Position numbers and translations under genes: made by a program. Of a stretch of DNA of 64,000 bases, positions 1-10,003 are shown in pieces; the first letter of the stretch is position 1, and the number at the start of each line of letters is the position of its first letter. The notes beneath the pieces are model-generated. The model was not told the origin of the DNA. It worked only from the letters and a program-made list of their open reading frames with translations, and did not search any database. Origin of the DNA: Sphingobium lactosutens (lineage in GTDB: Bacteria > Pseudomonadota > Alphaproteobacteria > Sphingomonadales > Sphingomonadaceae); NCBI RefSeq assembly GCF_013393185.1, contig NZ_QJQX01000023.1:1-64000 (forward strand), given 5' to 3'.

Positions 1-130
1 GCTTGCGGGATAATGATCCCCCGGATCATTATCTGACCCGCTGCGCTCCCAGACGTATCGGACGCACTAAAGGCGGCCTGAACTCGAAGCTCCACGCCGT
101 CTGCGACGGCAAGGGTACCCTTGCGCCCGC
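1..130 (+). pseudogene. IS5-type transposase fragment (C-terminal half, start of it)
   Basis: The plus-strand frame reads RTKGGLNSKLHAVCDGKG, the conserved segment just before the catalytic half of IS5-family (IS427-like) transposases. The match stops at about position 115-130, where the sequence becomes the reverse complement of another transposase start. The upstream half would lie outside the window. This is a scrap with no function of its own. The identification rests on the motif, which is strongly conserved in this family. Confidence 0.7.
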
Positions 131-225
131 CCGGAACGAACTCCCGCAATCGCTCCCATTGATCGTCCCGAAGAACCTCGCCTTCCACACCAGCCTCCAA
201 AAGCCACTGTTGAATCACAAAGAAC
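120..225 (-). pseudogene. Opposed IS5-type transposase N-terminal scrap
   Basis: On the minus strand this stretch translates to EGEVLRDDQWERLREFVPGG, the N-terminal signature of IS5-family transposases. It runs towards position 1 and is cut where the plus-strand fragment begins. Two element pieces therefore meet head to head. The bases near 215-240 (two GATTCA motifs on the minus strand) could be remains of the element's terminal repeat, which is a guess. Confidence 0.55.
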
Positions 226-355
226 CGGCGCTGTGAATCCCTAAAATGTCAATACAGCCTAGCCTACTCTGCTCCATTCCCGACATGCCACTTGCCACCG
301 CTGGCACAATGTGGAACAACGCCCTGCATAGAGGAACATTGGCGGAGAGGATGGC

Positions 356-3300
356 GTGCACCAATCCGAACAAGGACAGTTGAAAGGCCCATGGTCGAAA
401 GTCGTTGCCCGTTCAGGGAAGGCGGGTTTCGGCTTGTGGGCACTTCTGTTGGCGTTCGCCCTGCCAGCCGCCGCCTCGGTACCGGAAACGGAAAAACTGA
501 TGCTTTCCGGCCATGGACCAGAGGATGCCGTCCCATGGGATTTCGAGATTGACGGCGGCCATGGCGAAAGCCGGTCCGGCACGATCCCGGTCCCCTCGAA
601 TTGGCAGCAGCAGGGCTATGGTCATTATCAATATGGCTATGACAAAGGTCCACGCGTCGGCGACCATGCTGTCTATCATCGTCGCTTCGCCATACCGTCG
701 GCATGGAAGGGCAAGACGATCCGCCTCGTCTTCGACGGGGTCATGACCGATACGCTGGTCAAGGTGAACGGTCAGGTGGCCGGCCCCGTCCATCAAGGCG
801 GTTTCAACCGCTTCAGCTACGATATAACCGCCCTGGTAAAACCGGGAGAACAGAACAGCCTGGACGTGCATGTCAGCGAGGCTTCGGCCGCAAAGGATAC
901 CGACATTGCGGAGCGCCACGGCGATTACTGGGCCTTTGGCGGCATTTATCGGCCCGTCTGGCTGGAAGCCGTCCCCGCCCAGTCGATCTCGCATGTCGCC
1001 ATCGACGCGAAGGCGAGCGGTGCTTTGACCGCCGATGTCACGCTCGCCGCGCCCCGAACCGTGACGCATCTGGTCGGCCAGCTTGTCGACACAGCCGGTC
1101 GGCCGGTCGGCCAGCCATTGACGGCCGACATTCCCGCTGGCGGCGCGGGTCGGATACGGTTGCTGGGGCAATTTGACCATCCTGCCCTCTGGTCGGCGGA
1201 AACACCCAATCTGCACGCATTGGATGTCACCCTTTTCGATGGCGACCAGCCCGTGCACCATGTCGTCAGACGCTTCGGCTTTCGGACATTCGAAGTGCGC
1301 GAAGGCGCAGGCCTTTTCCTGAATGGCCAGCGCATCATGCTGAAAGGGGTAAATCGGCACAGCTTCCGGCCCGAAACCGGCCGCGCCCTCAACCGGGCCG
1401 ACGCCTATGCGGATGTGCGTACCATCCGGTAGCTGAACATGAATGCAGTGCGCATGTCGCACTATGCGCCGGAAGAATCCTTCCTGGAGGCGGCCGACGA
1501 ACTGGGGCTATATGTCATCGACGAACTGAGCGGCTGGCAGCATGCCCATGATCGCGAGGTCGGCCGCAAGCTCGTCCGCGAACTGGTCGAACGGGATGTG
1601 AACCACCCCAGCATCCTGTTCTGGACCAACGGCAATGAAGGCGGCTGGAACCGGGAACTGGACGGCGATTTCGCACTCTATGATCCACAACAGCGCCGGG
1701 TTCTCCATCCCTGGGAGGAATTTAACGGGATCGATACCAAACATTATCCCCGCTATCCCGATCTGCAACGACGACTGGCAGGCAAGACGCTGGTGATGCC
1801 GACGGAGTTTCTCCACGGGCTGTTCGACGGCGGTGGCGGTTCGGGGCTGGACGATTATTGGCGCGCCATGACCGCATCGCCCCGTGGCGCGGGCGGGTTC
1901 CTGTGGAACTTCGCCGATGAAGGCATCGCTCGCGCCGATCAGAGCGGACGGATCGACACTTACGCCACCTATGCGCCCGACGGCATATTGGGGCCGCATC
2001 ATGAGCCCGAACCGAGTGCCGCGACCATTCAGGAAATCTGGTCGCCGGTGCAGATAGAGACGCCCTCCCTCGACGATGATTTCGACGGCAGCCTGAAAAT
2101 ACGGAACGATTATGATTTCACCTCCCTCAAGGATGTGACCTTCCACTGGGAATGGATCACCTTCGCCTCGCCCGCATCGCAGACAGTCCATCCCCATATT
2201 CTTGCATCGGGCGACATGCCGGGTGAGCCGATCGCGCCGCATGCCAGCGGGATATTGCGGGTGCCGACCGCCAGAACGCAGAATCGGCCCGATGCGCTGC
2301 GCCTGACGGCCCGGCGCGGAAGCGACAGCTTGTGGACCTGGGTGTGGCCGACCGCTTCGGCAGCGACGCCACTTACCGCCCGATCATTGGGTCATCCTCA
2401 AGCGACACGGGACGCGACCCGCATCCAATTGACGGTCGGCACCATTTCTGCCGATTTCGATGCGGCGACCGGCCTGCTGACGCGCATAGGGAAAGGCGGA
2501 CGGCATCAGGATTTCGCGGCCGGCCCGCAACTCGTCGTCGCCCGGCCACGATCGACGGGTGAACCTGCCTGGATTCAGGCCATCGACCGCGGCGAGGGTG
2601 TCTATGAACTGCCACAACCGGCCCGCGCCGATCTCGCGCATGTCGACCTTGGCATCGCCGTCGAGGATGGCTGGGCAGGATTCCGTCTGGATGTGTCCGA
2701 CAACGAGCATCAATGGCAGACGGTCTATGACGGCGCGCGCTCAGCGAAGGATGGACAGGATTATGCCTTTGCACCACGGACCGTTCGGACAGTGCACCTG
2801 ACCAATCTTGCCGGTGTACGGACGACGCCGATCATAAGGTCCGTTAAAATTGCGGGCCAGCAGGAGCGGTTCGCTATCCCGGTAAACGGCGAAGCGAGAA
2901 TTACCACGGGACAGGGCCGCGATCCCCGAACCGGTCGGGCCACAGCCTGGCTGGAGACCAAAAATAGCGGCGGCCTCGACCTGGTGCGCTGGACATTGAC
3001 GGACGATGGCCGGCTCACGCTGGACTATCGATACAGCTTGACCGGTGAATTCCTCTATCACGGCATCGGGTTCAACCGGAAAGGCCCGGAATTGCGCTCC
3101 GTTCGGTCGCTGGTGCGTGGCCCTTCGCCCGTGTGGCAGAATCGTTTGCGGGGGCCCGTATTGGGCGTTCATGATATTGCCGACACGCGTGGCACGGAAC
3201 TGCCCGCCCCGCGGACGGCGGGATATTTCGCAGACCCACGCTGGGTACGGCTGACGAGCGATCAAGGTCCGCTGACGATCTTCAGCGAAGGCGCACCCTA

Positions 3301-3490
3301 TTTGCAATTGGGCGCGCGACTGGCCGATTTCCCCACGACGACCGTCGATTTCCCGCCGAGCGACTTCGGCTTCCTCCATGCGATCCCTGCCATGGGCGCG
3401 AAAGGGCAGGCGGCCGAATTGACCGGCCCGGCGGGCGAACCTGCAAAGGCCGCGGGCCAATATGCCGGGACGTTGACAATCATCCCTTGA
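356..3490 (+). pseudogene. GH2 beta-galactosidase-type glycoside hydrolase, interrupted by one in-frame TAG
   Basis: This is an exported glycoside hydrolase family 2 enzyme, probably acting on beta-galactosides of plant polysaccharides. The GTG start at 356 is preceded by GAGAGG at a good distance and followed by a leader with a hydrophobic core (GLWALLLAFALPAAAS). An N-terminal sugar-binding domain, an immunoglobulin-like domain and the (beta/alpha)8 barrel follow in order. The acid/base Glu is in NHPSILFWTNGNEGG (near residue 428 of the joined product) and the likely nucleophile is in MPTEF (near 484). The frame is interrupted only by TAG at 1430-1432; the reading DVRTIR-stop-LNMNAVRMSHY continues in the same frame, and family members carry a sense codon here. 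CAG to TAG is the simplest origin. A downstream ATG at 1439 opens the remaining 683 codons, but that piece lacks the signal peptide and the N-terminal domains. No other lesion is seen in about 1,043 codons, so the change is recent, a sequencing error, or read through. Confidence 0.85.
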
Positions 3491-3518
3491 ATCCCTGCCA
3501 CTCAGGGGGAGCCAACTC

Positions 3519-5009
3519 ATGCCAAGCCACTACACGCGCCGACATCTTCTGACGAACATGACAGCCGCGCTCCCTTTCGCCGCCACGGCCTTTCCGACAT
3601 CGCTCCGCGCGCAAGGCGACCAGGATATGGTAGCGGCGCAAGCCGACGCCATCGCGAATCAGATCCAGCCTCCCCGCATCCCCCGGCGACGCTTCCCTCT
3701 GGCTCGCTTCGGCGGTGTCGGCGATGGCAAGACCGACAATAGCGCGGCGATCGCCCAAGCGATCGAGGCATGCCGGATGGCAGGCGGCGGACGCATCATT
3801 CTGCCGAAGGGCGTCGTCCTGAGCGGTCCGATCCGGCTCCATTCGCAGATGGAGCTTCATGTTCCTGCGGGAACAAGACTGAAATTCATTCCGGATGCCG
3901 ATCGCTACCTTCCGCCCGTCCACAGCCGGTGGGAAGGGGTGGAACTGATGGGCTACCATCCGCTGATCTACGCCTTTGACGAACAGGACGTCGCTGTCAC
4001 GGGCAAGGGCGTGATCGACGGGTCCGCCGACGACCGGACCTGGTGGCCCTGGAAAGGGCCATGGGCGGATCGCTATGGTGACACGCCCGCTGCGGAACGG
4101 CAGGCGGCAGACCGCGCTCGCCTGTTCGAGATGGCGGAAAACAATGTGCCGATAGAGCAGCGGATTTTCGGAGCCGGCGGTCGACTTCGGCCGCCCCTTT
4201 TCCAGCCCTATCGCTGCACCCGCGTGAAGATGGAAGGGGTAACGGTGACAGCATCGCCCTTCTGGCTGCTGCACCCGGTCGAATGCCGGGACGTCATCTT
4301 TCGCCACGTCACCTGTACCAGCCATGGCCCCAATAATGACGGAATCGATCCTGAATCCTGCGCCGGGGTGCTGATCGAACACTGCATCTTCGACACCGGC
4401 GATGACTGTATCGCAATCAAGGCGGGGCGCAATGCAGATGGCAGGCGGCTGGCAAAGCCATGCGAAAATATCGTCGTGCGCCATTGCCTGATGAAGGACG
4501 GCCATGCCGGCGTCGCGATCGGCAGCGAATTGACTGCCGGGGTGCGTCATGTTTTCGTGCATGATTGCCGGATGGACAGTCCTGCGCTCACCCGCGCCCT
4601 GATCATCAAGTCGAACAGCTTTCGCGGCGGCAGGGTGGAGGATGTCCATCTCCGCCGTATCGAGGCCGGCAGGATCGACAAGGCGTTCGTACAGATATGG
4701 ATGCTCTATGAGGAAGGGGATGGCGGCGCCTATCCCCCTTCGGTGGAGCGGGTTTCGGTTTCCGATTGCACGGTCGCGTCGACGGGCCGCCTGCTTGTCG
4801 TGCGGGGCCTGCCACATGCACCGATCCGCGACCTGCGGCTCGAACGCATCCGTGTCGGGCGTGAATTGAAGCCATCCGTTGCGATAGACGTCAACCCGCT
4901 GGTTGTGGAGGATGTCGTCGTTGGAGGAACCGTCTGGACCCGGGACTACCTCCGCCATCTCCCCGGCGCGGACAGCATCAGCTGCGACAAATGGGCTGTC
5001 TGCAAATGA
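3519..5009 (+). CDS. Exported GH28 polygalacturonase-type glycoside hydrolase
   Basis: This 496-residue exported enzyme is of the pectinase family GH28 (polygalacturonase, exo-polygalacturonosidase or rhamnogalacturonase). The leader contains a twin-arginine-like RRHLLT motif followed by a hydrophobic stretch ending in SLRAQG. The right-handed beta-helix begins at about residue 60 (FGGVGDGKTDNSAAIAQAI). The GH28 catalytic set is visible: NNDGIDPES near 271-278, DTGDDCIAIKAGR near 291-303 and GHAGVAIGSE near 327-337, with Asp residues in the first two. It starts 28 bases after the GH2 gene, with AGGGGGAGC upstream of the ATG, so the two probably form one operon for pectic side chains. Exact substrate cannot be read from the sequence. 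Confidence 0.88.
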   Translation: MPSHYTRRHLLTNMTAALPFAATAFPTSLRAQGDQDMVAAQADAIANQIQPPRIPRRRFPLARFGGVGDGKTDNSAAIAQAIEACRMAGGGRIILPKGVVLSGPIRLHSQMELHVPAGTRLKFIPDADRYLPPVHSRWEGVELMGYHPLIYAFDEQDVAVTGKGVIDGSADDRTWWPWKGPWADRYGDTPAAERQAADRARLFEMAENNVPIEQRIFGAGGRLRPPLFQPYRCTRVKMEGVTVTASPFWLLHPVECRDVIFRHVTCTSHGPNNDGIDPESCAGVLIEHCIFDTGDDCIAIKAGRNADGRRLAKPCENIVVRHCLMKDGHAGVAIGSELTAGVRHVFVHDCRMDSPALTRALIIKSNSFRGGRVEDVHLRRIEAGRIDKAFVQIWMLYEEGDGGAYPPSVERVSVSDCTVASTGRLLVVRGLPHAPIRDLRLERIRVGRELKPSVAIDVNPLVVEDVVVGGTVWTRDYLRHLPGADSISCDKWAVCK

Positions 5010-5027
5010 CCGACCGCATGGCGAAGG

Positions 5028-5663
5028 TCACTCCGCATCCTGTTGATTCTGCGGCGCGGCGCGGCTGAAGGCTTCCAGTGCCAGACAGGATCGCTCGACG
5101 GCCACCAGCCGCGGCCAGCGAAGATCGACCCCGAAACGGCGGGCATTGACGAGCTGCGCCACCAGAAAGACATCCGCCAGCGTCACCTGATCGCCAAAGC
5201 AATATGGCCCGTCCTCCTCAGCGATCAGCCGGTCGAACGCCTCCAGGCCTTCATCGATCACCTGCCTGGCCCAATCGGCCACCTGTTCCTCCGCCAGACC
5301 CAGATCACGCAACCGGTCCAATATTCGGAGATTCTGGATCGGGTGGATGTCGCAGGCGATCAGTAGCGCTGCGGCCCGGACCTTGGCCCGGCGCACCATA
5401 TCTTCCGGCAGCAGCTTCGGCTCGTCGACCAACTCGTCCAGATATTCGCATATGGCCAGACTTTGCGTCAGTACCGTGCCCTGCATGTCCAGCGCAGGAA
5501 CGAGCCCCTGGGGGTTCAGCGCCAGATAGTCGGGCGCGCGTTGCTCGCCCTTGCGCAAATGGTGAAAGGCGTCGGTATAGGCGATGCCCTTGAGATTCAG
5601 CACGATCCGCACCCGATAGGATGCCGTCGATCGGAAATAGCCATGGAGGATCGGCTCAGTCAT
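5028..5663 (-). CDS. maiA: Maleylpyruvate/maleylacetoacetate isomerase (zeta-class GST)
   Basis: This 211-residue zeta-class glutathione transferase isomerises maleylpyruvate or maleylacetoacetate to the fumaryl isomer, using glutathione as cofactor. The zeta signature STASYRVR is at residues 12-19, where the Ser binds glutathione, and the thioredoxin-fold half is followed by the all-helical C-terminal domain. Length is normal. Its start overlaps the 3' end of the fumarylpyruvate-hydrolase-type gene by 8 bases, so the two are translationally coupled and form two consecutive steps. Without a gentisate or homogentisate dioxygenase nearby, the sequence does not say which pathway it serves. Confidence 0.88.
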   Translation of the reverse strand: MTEPILHGYFRSTASYRVRIVLNLKGIAYTDAFHHLRKGEQRAPDYLALNPQGLVPALDMQGTVLTQSLAICEYLDELVDEPKLLPEDMVRRAKVRAAALLIACDIHPIQNLRILDRLRDLGLAEEQVADWARQVIDEGLEAFDRLIAEEDGPYCFGDQVTLADVFLVAQLVNARRFGVDLRWPRLVAVERSCLALEAFSRAAPQNQQDAE

Positions 5664-6354
5664 CGGCTTCAGGCCCGATCCGGATGACGCAATCGCTCAA
5701 ACCCTCGACGGTCACTATGATCTCGTCTCCTTCCACCACCGCGCCGACCCCCGCGGGCGTACCGCTATAGATCAGATCGCCCGGCTCCAGCCGGTAGAAG
5801 CGCGAGACATAGGCAATGACCTCCGCGACATTCCAGATCATCTCTCCCAGATCGCCGTCCTGCCTGACTTGCCCATTGACGGTAAGGGCAATCCGGCCAG
5901 CCGAAAGGTGGCCCACCGCACTGGCCGGATGAATCAGACCCAGAGGCGCTGACTGCTCGACATTCTTGGCGACATCCCAGGGTCGTCCCATTTCACGCGC
6001 CTCGAACTGGAGGTCGCGGCGCGTCATATCGAGACCGGCGGCATAGCCATAGACATGGGCGAGCGCATCGGCCGGCGCAATATTGCGGCCGCCCTTGCCG
6101 ATGGCGATAACCAGTTCGCCCTCATAATGAAAATCGCGCGTGCCCGGCGGATAGGCGATGACCGTCCCCGACGGCACGACATTCTCCGCCCATTTCGTGA
6201 AAAAGAAGGGTGCTTCCCGCTCGGGATCCTTGCCCATTTCACGGGCATGAGCGGCATAGTTGCGGCCGATGCAAAAGATGCGGCGCACGGGGAAACCCCT
6301 CCCCTCGCTGGTGGCAGCGATCATCGCAGCCTGCGGCTCAAACAGGGTGGGCAA
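5656..6354 (-). CDS. Fumarylacetoacetate-hydrolase family protein, probable fumarylpyruvate hydrolase
   Basis: This 232-residue FAH-superfamily hydrolase would cleave fumarylpyruvate (or fumarylacetoacetate) to fumarate and pyruvate. The fold signature begins at residue 25 (IFCIGRNYAAHAREMG) and the metal-binding acids are in FHYEGELVIAIGK and ARDLQFEAREMGRPWD-type segments. The short length fits the fumarylpyruvate-hydrolase branch rather than the 420-residue fumarylacetoacetases. The start is TTG at 6354 with GGAAGGAG seven bases upstream. It is the first gene of a two-gene operon with maiA. L-rhamnose/L-fucose pathways also end with a FAH hydrolase of larger size, so that role is less likely here. 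Confidence 0.8.
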   Translation of the reverse strand: MPTLFEPQAAMIAATSEGRGFPVRRIFCIGRNYAAHAREMGKDPEREAPFFFTKWAENVVPSGTVIAYPPGTRDFHYEGELVIAIGKGGRNIAPADALAHVYGYAAGLDMTRRDLQFEAREMGRPWDVAKNVEQSAPLGLIHPASAVGHLSAGRIALTVNGQVRQDGDLGEMIWNVAEVIAYVSRFYRLEPGDLIYSGTPAGVGAVVEGDEIIVTVEGLSDCVIRIGPEADD

Positions 6355-6529
6355 GCCTCAACTCCTTCCAGTGGCATTCACATCGACAGGGTAGGCTGAA
6401 AATGGACCGAAAATGAAGGGCTATTTCCCGCGTCACGCCCGACCCGTCATTCGAAGTCCAGCAGGAGAGATTTTTGCAAATATCTCCATGGCGGCATATG
6501 CCCGGGCGCTGCGAAGGAGGAAACATGGC

Positions 6530-7441
6530 ATGACGGCTGCACCGCTACTGGCTGGGGTGGAATTGGGCGGGACGAAAATATTCGTCTTGCGTTCGCGCGG
6601 CCGCGATATCTTCCAGCGGGAAACTATCGCGACCACTTCAGCCGACGAAACGCTGGGCGCTGCGGCAGATATTCTCAAGAGCTGGTGGATGGAGGAACCG
6701 TTCGCGGCGCTGGGGATCGCGTCCTTCGGTCCCCTGCGGCTCGATCGCTCCGCGCAGGATTTCGGACATATGTTGCCGACGCCGAAACCGGGCTGGACCG
6801 GTGCCGACATTTTCGGCGCCCTGACGGACGGGTTGCCCTGCCCCGCCGCGATCGACACCGACGTCAACGGCGCCGCCCTCGCCGAAATGCGCTGGGGCGC
6901 GGGCGCGCAATCCACGCCTGCCTCCAATTGCCTCTGCTACCTCACCATCGGCACGGGCCTGGGTGGCGGCTTCGCTCTGGAGGGCGCTCCCCTCCATGGC
7001 GCGATGCATCCCGAAGTCGGCCATATCCTGATCCGGAGGGCTGCCGGTGACGATTTCGCGGGCGCCTGCCCCTTTCATGGAGACTGTATCGAGGGGCTGG
7101 TCAGCGGCCCCGCCCTGGCCAGGCGTTTCGGCGTACCGGGCCATCAGATCGCCGCCGACGATCCTCGATGGGATCATGTCGCCCACGACATCGCCCAACT
7201 GGTCTGCACCCTGCTGCTGACGACGGCCGCGCGGCAGGTGCTGATCGGTGGCGGGGTCGGCATGGGACGCGCGGATTTGCTGGACAGGGTCCGATCCAAG
7301 GTCGTCACGCAACTGAACGGCTATCTGTCGTTCGTAACGCCGGCCAGCATCGCATCCATCGTCCGCCCCCCTGCCCTGGGGGATCAGGCCGGCCCCCTTG
7401 GCGCGATCGCCCTGGCGTGGGACGCATTGGCGGGACACTGA
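6530..7441 (+). CDS. ROK-family fructokinase
   Basis: This 303-residue sugar kinase of the ROK family phosphorylates D-fructose or a close hexose with ATP. The phosphate loop is GVELGGTKIF near residue 10, and the zinc-binding stretch HPEVGH plus CPFHGDCIEGLVSGPA (near 160-190) is the hallmark of bacterial ROK fructokinases. I chose ATG 6530 because GAAGGAGG lies nine bases upstream and because the upstream extension of the frame from 6413 has no family similarity. It is divergent from the maiA operon. It may phosphorylate a sugar released by the neighbouring polysaccharide enzymes, but no transporter sits with it. Confidence 0.85.
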   Translation: MTAAPLLAGVELGGTKIFVLRSRGRDIFQRETIATTSADETLGAAADILKSWWMEEPFAALGIASFGPLRLDRSAQDFGHMLPTPKPGWTGADIFGALTDGLPCPAAIDTDVNGAALAEMRWGAGAQSTPASNCLCYLTIGTGLGGGFALEGAPLHGAMHPEVGHILIRRAAGDDFAGACPFHGDCIEGLVSGPALARRFGVPGHQIAADDPRWDHVAHDIAQLVCTLLLTTAARQVLIGGGVGMGRADLLDRVRSKVVTQLNGYLSFVTPASIASIVRPPALGDQAGPLGAIALAWDALAGH

Positions 7442-7566
7442 GCGCCCGGACAGCATGGCATGGGGACGGTGGCGGCCGCGCAGAAGTGGCAGAATTGCCT
7501 TTTATGTTGTTTCACGCCCCAGCAATGGACTAGCCCCATCATCCCTTCACTTGATGATGGCTGGCC

Positions 7567-8472
7567 ATGCTTACCGTTCGACAGATAGAGATGTTTCGCG
7601 CGGTGATGATCACCAAGACGGTGAGCGGCGCGGCGCGCATGCTGGGCACGTCGCAGCCCGGATTGAGCCGGATGCTGGCGCATATGGAGGACAGGCTGCA
7701 TTTCCGCCTGTTCGACCGCACCCGCGGGCGGCTGGTCCCGACGCAGGAAGCGCGCATCCTGTTCGACGAGATCGAGCATATCTACAAGGGGTTCGACGAC
7801 CTGTCCCATGTCATCCGGCGGCTGGCCAAGGGGGAGGACAGACTGTTCCGGGTCGGCGCGTCGCCATCGCTCGGTCATTCGATCGTGCCGCCGATGCTGG
7901 CGCGTCTCACTGCCAATTATCCCGGCCTGACGATCCAGTTCGACATTCTCTCGGTCGAACAGGCGACGGATTATCTGGCGCTGCAGCGCGGCGATTATGC
8001 ACTGAGCGTCTTCCCCATCGATCATCCCAACATATTGTCGAGCCGGATCGGCACCGGCCGCATGGTCTGTGCCGTGCCGAGCAGCCATCGGCTTGCGGCA
8101 CGCGAACGGATCAGCGTCGCCGACATCGCCGATGAGCAGTTACAATCCTTCCGTCCCGATACGCCGCATGGCCGCGCGATCGCCGACATGTTCGCGCGCG
8201 CCGGGCGCACGCTCGAAATCGCGACCTATATCCGGTTCGCGGAAACCGCCGTCGCCTTCGTCGCCAATGGGATGGGCATCGCCTTGGTCGACAGCTTCAC
8301 GGCGATGCAGCCTCATGCCGACACTGTCCGCTTTCTGGAATTTGAAGACCCCGGCGTGCTTCCGGTCTATATTAACCGCAACCTGGAATCGCCCCGCGCA
8401 ATCATTGGCGAGACGTTCGAGGAGATTGCCCGGACCGCCTTGATCGGCCTGCCGCGTTCGCCCAAGGCATAA
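7567..8472 (+). CDS. LysR-family transcriptional regulator
   Basis: This 301-residue LysR-type regulator has its winged helix-turn-helix in residues 1-60 (MFRAVMITKTVSGAARML, then SQPGLSRMLAHMEDRL) and an effector-binding domain from about residue 90. It lies upstream of, and on the same strand as, the shikimate/quinate genes at 8.6-10.9 kb. That makes an aromatic or hydroaromatic acid a plausible inducer, which is inference from position. A 134-base gap separates it from the transporter gene and contains a possible operator. Confidence 0.88.
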   Translation: MLTVRQIEMFRAVMITKTVSGAARMLGTSQPGLSRMLAHMEDRLHFRLFDRTRGRLVPTQEARILFDEIEHIYKGFDDLSHVIRRLAKGEDRLFRVGASPSLGHSIVPPMLARLTANYPGLTIQFDILSVEQATDYLALQRGDYALSVFPIDHPNILSSRIGTGRMVCAVPSSHRLAARERISVADIADEQLQSFRPDTPHGRAIADMFARAGRTLEIATYIRFAETAVAFVANGMGIALVDSFTAMQPHADTVRFLEFEDPGVLPVYINRNLESPRAIIGETFEEIARTALIGLPRSPKA

Positions 8473-8494
8473 CATAAGAGCATAGTGGATCGAG

Positions 8495-8511
8495 ATTCCC
8501 CTGGTGGAAAT
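8495..8511. promoter_or_regulatory. Possible LysR-type operator upstream of the transporter gene
   Basis: ATTCC at 8495-8499 and GGAAAT at 8506-8511 form a short dyad of the T-N11-A kind bound by LysR regulators. It sits about 100 bases before the AAHS transporter start and directly after the LysR gene. Only the dyad is seen; binding is a guess. Confidence 0.3.
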
Positions 8512-8624
8512 TACCTATGGAAAGGAGGACTGAGGCACACCCGCAGAATTGAAGCCGATTAGGACACCGGGTTGGTTTTAGCTCAGGGTGGCATGCCCCC
8601 GAGAGGATGAAAGGCGTCATATCC

Positions 8625-9977
8625 ATGGCCAGCTATTCCCCCACCGGCACGGTATCCGTGCGGCCCTATGTGACCGTGGATAACGCCGCGCCACCCGCTT
8701 CGGATTCGTCTTGGACCGCGCGCCAGATACTGGTCGTCGCCATCTGCTTCATCCTCAACATGCTCGACGGCATGGACGTACTGATCCTGTCCTATGTCGC
8801 CCCGGCCCTGTCTGCCGACTGGCAGGTCAGCCCCGAAAGCCTAGGCGTCGTCTTCAGCGCGGGCCTCGCCGGCATGGCGGCCGGCGGCCTGTTGATCGCC
8901 CCGCTCGCGGATCGCTTCGGCCGCCGCAAGCTGATCCTCGCCTCCCTCGTCATGATGGCGCTCGCCATGTTCGGGTCGAGCATCGCGACGTCGATCTTCG
9001 AACTGATCGCAAGCCGCTTCGTCGTCGGCATCGGCATCGGCACCGTGCTGGCCAGCATGGCCGCGCTCACGGCCGAATATGCGCCCGCAAAGCATCGCAC
9101 CTTTGCCGTGGGCTTCCTTCAGGCCGGCTATCCGGTCGGTGCGACCATCACCGGCTTCGTCGTCGCCAGCCAGGTCGCGACCCATGGCTGGCAGGCGATG
9201 CTGCTGGGCGCAGCGATCCTGTGCGCCGCCGCCATTCCGCTGGTCTGGCTGCTGCTGCCCGAATCCATCGCCTTCCTCTTGAGCCGCCAGCCCAAGGGCG
9301 CGCTGGAGAAGGCGAACCGCCTGCTCATTTCGATCGGCCAGCCGCGCCTTGACGTTCTGCCGCCGCGCAATGTCAGCGCCGCCCAGCATGCCGGCATGCG
9401 CGGCCTGCTGAGCGATGGCCGCGCGCCGAGCACCATCCTGCTGTGGCTGGCGATCATCTTCAGCTTCATGACGCTCTATTTCGTCATCAGCTGGATCCCG
9501 AAGCTCGCGGTCGAGGCCGGCCTGCCGGCCAAGGACGCCATCTATGCGGGCGCGATCTACAATATCGGTGCTTTCTTCGGCACCTCCTCGATCGGCCTCG
9601 TCGCCATGCGCTTCGACCTGCGCAAGCTGATCCTGACCTATATGGCGCTGGCAGCAGTCGCATTGGTGGTGTTCGGATCGGTCGCCATGCCGCTGGTCGC
9701 AACGCTGGCCACCGCTTTCCTGATCGGCGTGTTCGTGCAGGGCGGCTTCAATGGCTGCTACCCGCTGGCGGCCAGCCTCTATCCGCCCGAAGCGCGCGGC
9801 ACCGGCATCGGCTGGGCCATGGGCGTCGGCCGAATCGGCGCAGTGATCGGGCCGATGCTGGGCGGCTTCCTGCTGGCGGCCAAGGTTTCGCTGCCGGTGA
9901 TCTTCGGCATCTTCGCGGTGCCGGTGGTGTTGGCGGGCATCTGCGCCGCGATGATCCGCCTGCCCAAGGCCGACTGA
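8625..9977 (+). CDS. MFS transporter, aromatic acid:H+ symporter (AAHS) family
   Basis: This is an inner-membrane secondary transporter with twelve predicted segments, about 450 residues. The first helix carries the AAHS signature with the paired acidic residues (ILNMLDGMDVLILSYVAPAL), and the loop after helix 2 has DRFGRRK. AAHS members import protocatechuate, 4-hydroxybenzoate, gallate, shikimate or quinate. The following AroE-type gene and the QuiC gene point to shikimate or quinate here. ATG 8625 is preferred over the in-frame ATG 8607, because GAAAGG is ten bases before the former, while the purine stretch abuts the latter directly. Confidence 0.85.
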   Translation: MASYSPTGTVSVRPYVTVDNAAPPASDSSWTARQILVVAICFILNMLDGMDVLILSYVAPALSADWQVSPESLGVVFSAGLAGMAAGGLLIAPLADRFGRRKLILASLVMMALAMFGSSIATSIFELIASRFVVGIGIGTVLASMAALTAEYAPAKHRTFAVGFLQAGYPVGATITGFVVASQVATHGWQAMLLGAAILCAAAIPLVWLLLPESIAFLLSRQPKGALEKANRLLISIGQPRLDVLPPRNVSAAQHAGMRGLLSDGRAPSTILLWLAIIFSFMTLYFVISWIPKLAVEAGLPAKDAIYAGAIYNIGAFFGTSSIGLVAMRFDLRKLILTYMALAAVALVVFGSVAMPLVATLATAFLIGVFVQGGFNGCYPLAASLYPPEARGTGIGWAMGVGRIGAVIGPMLGGFLLAAKVSLPVIFGIFAVPVVLAGICAAMIRLPKAD

Positions 9978-10003
9978 AACAGTCTAAACAAGGAAGAAGT
10001 TCG

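Noticed and set aside
1439..3490. The second half of the GH2 frame as a separate gene starting at ATG 1439
   Set aside because: It begins in the middle of the conserved barrel, lacks a signal peptide and ribosome site, and continues the upstream frame across one TAG.
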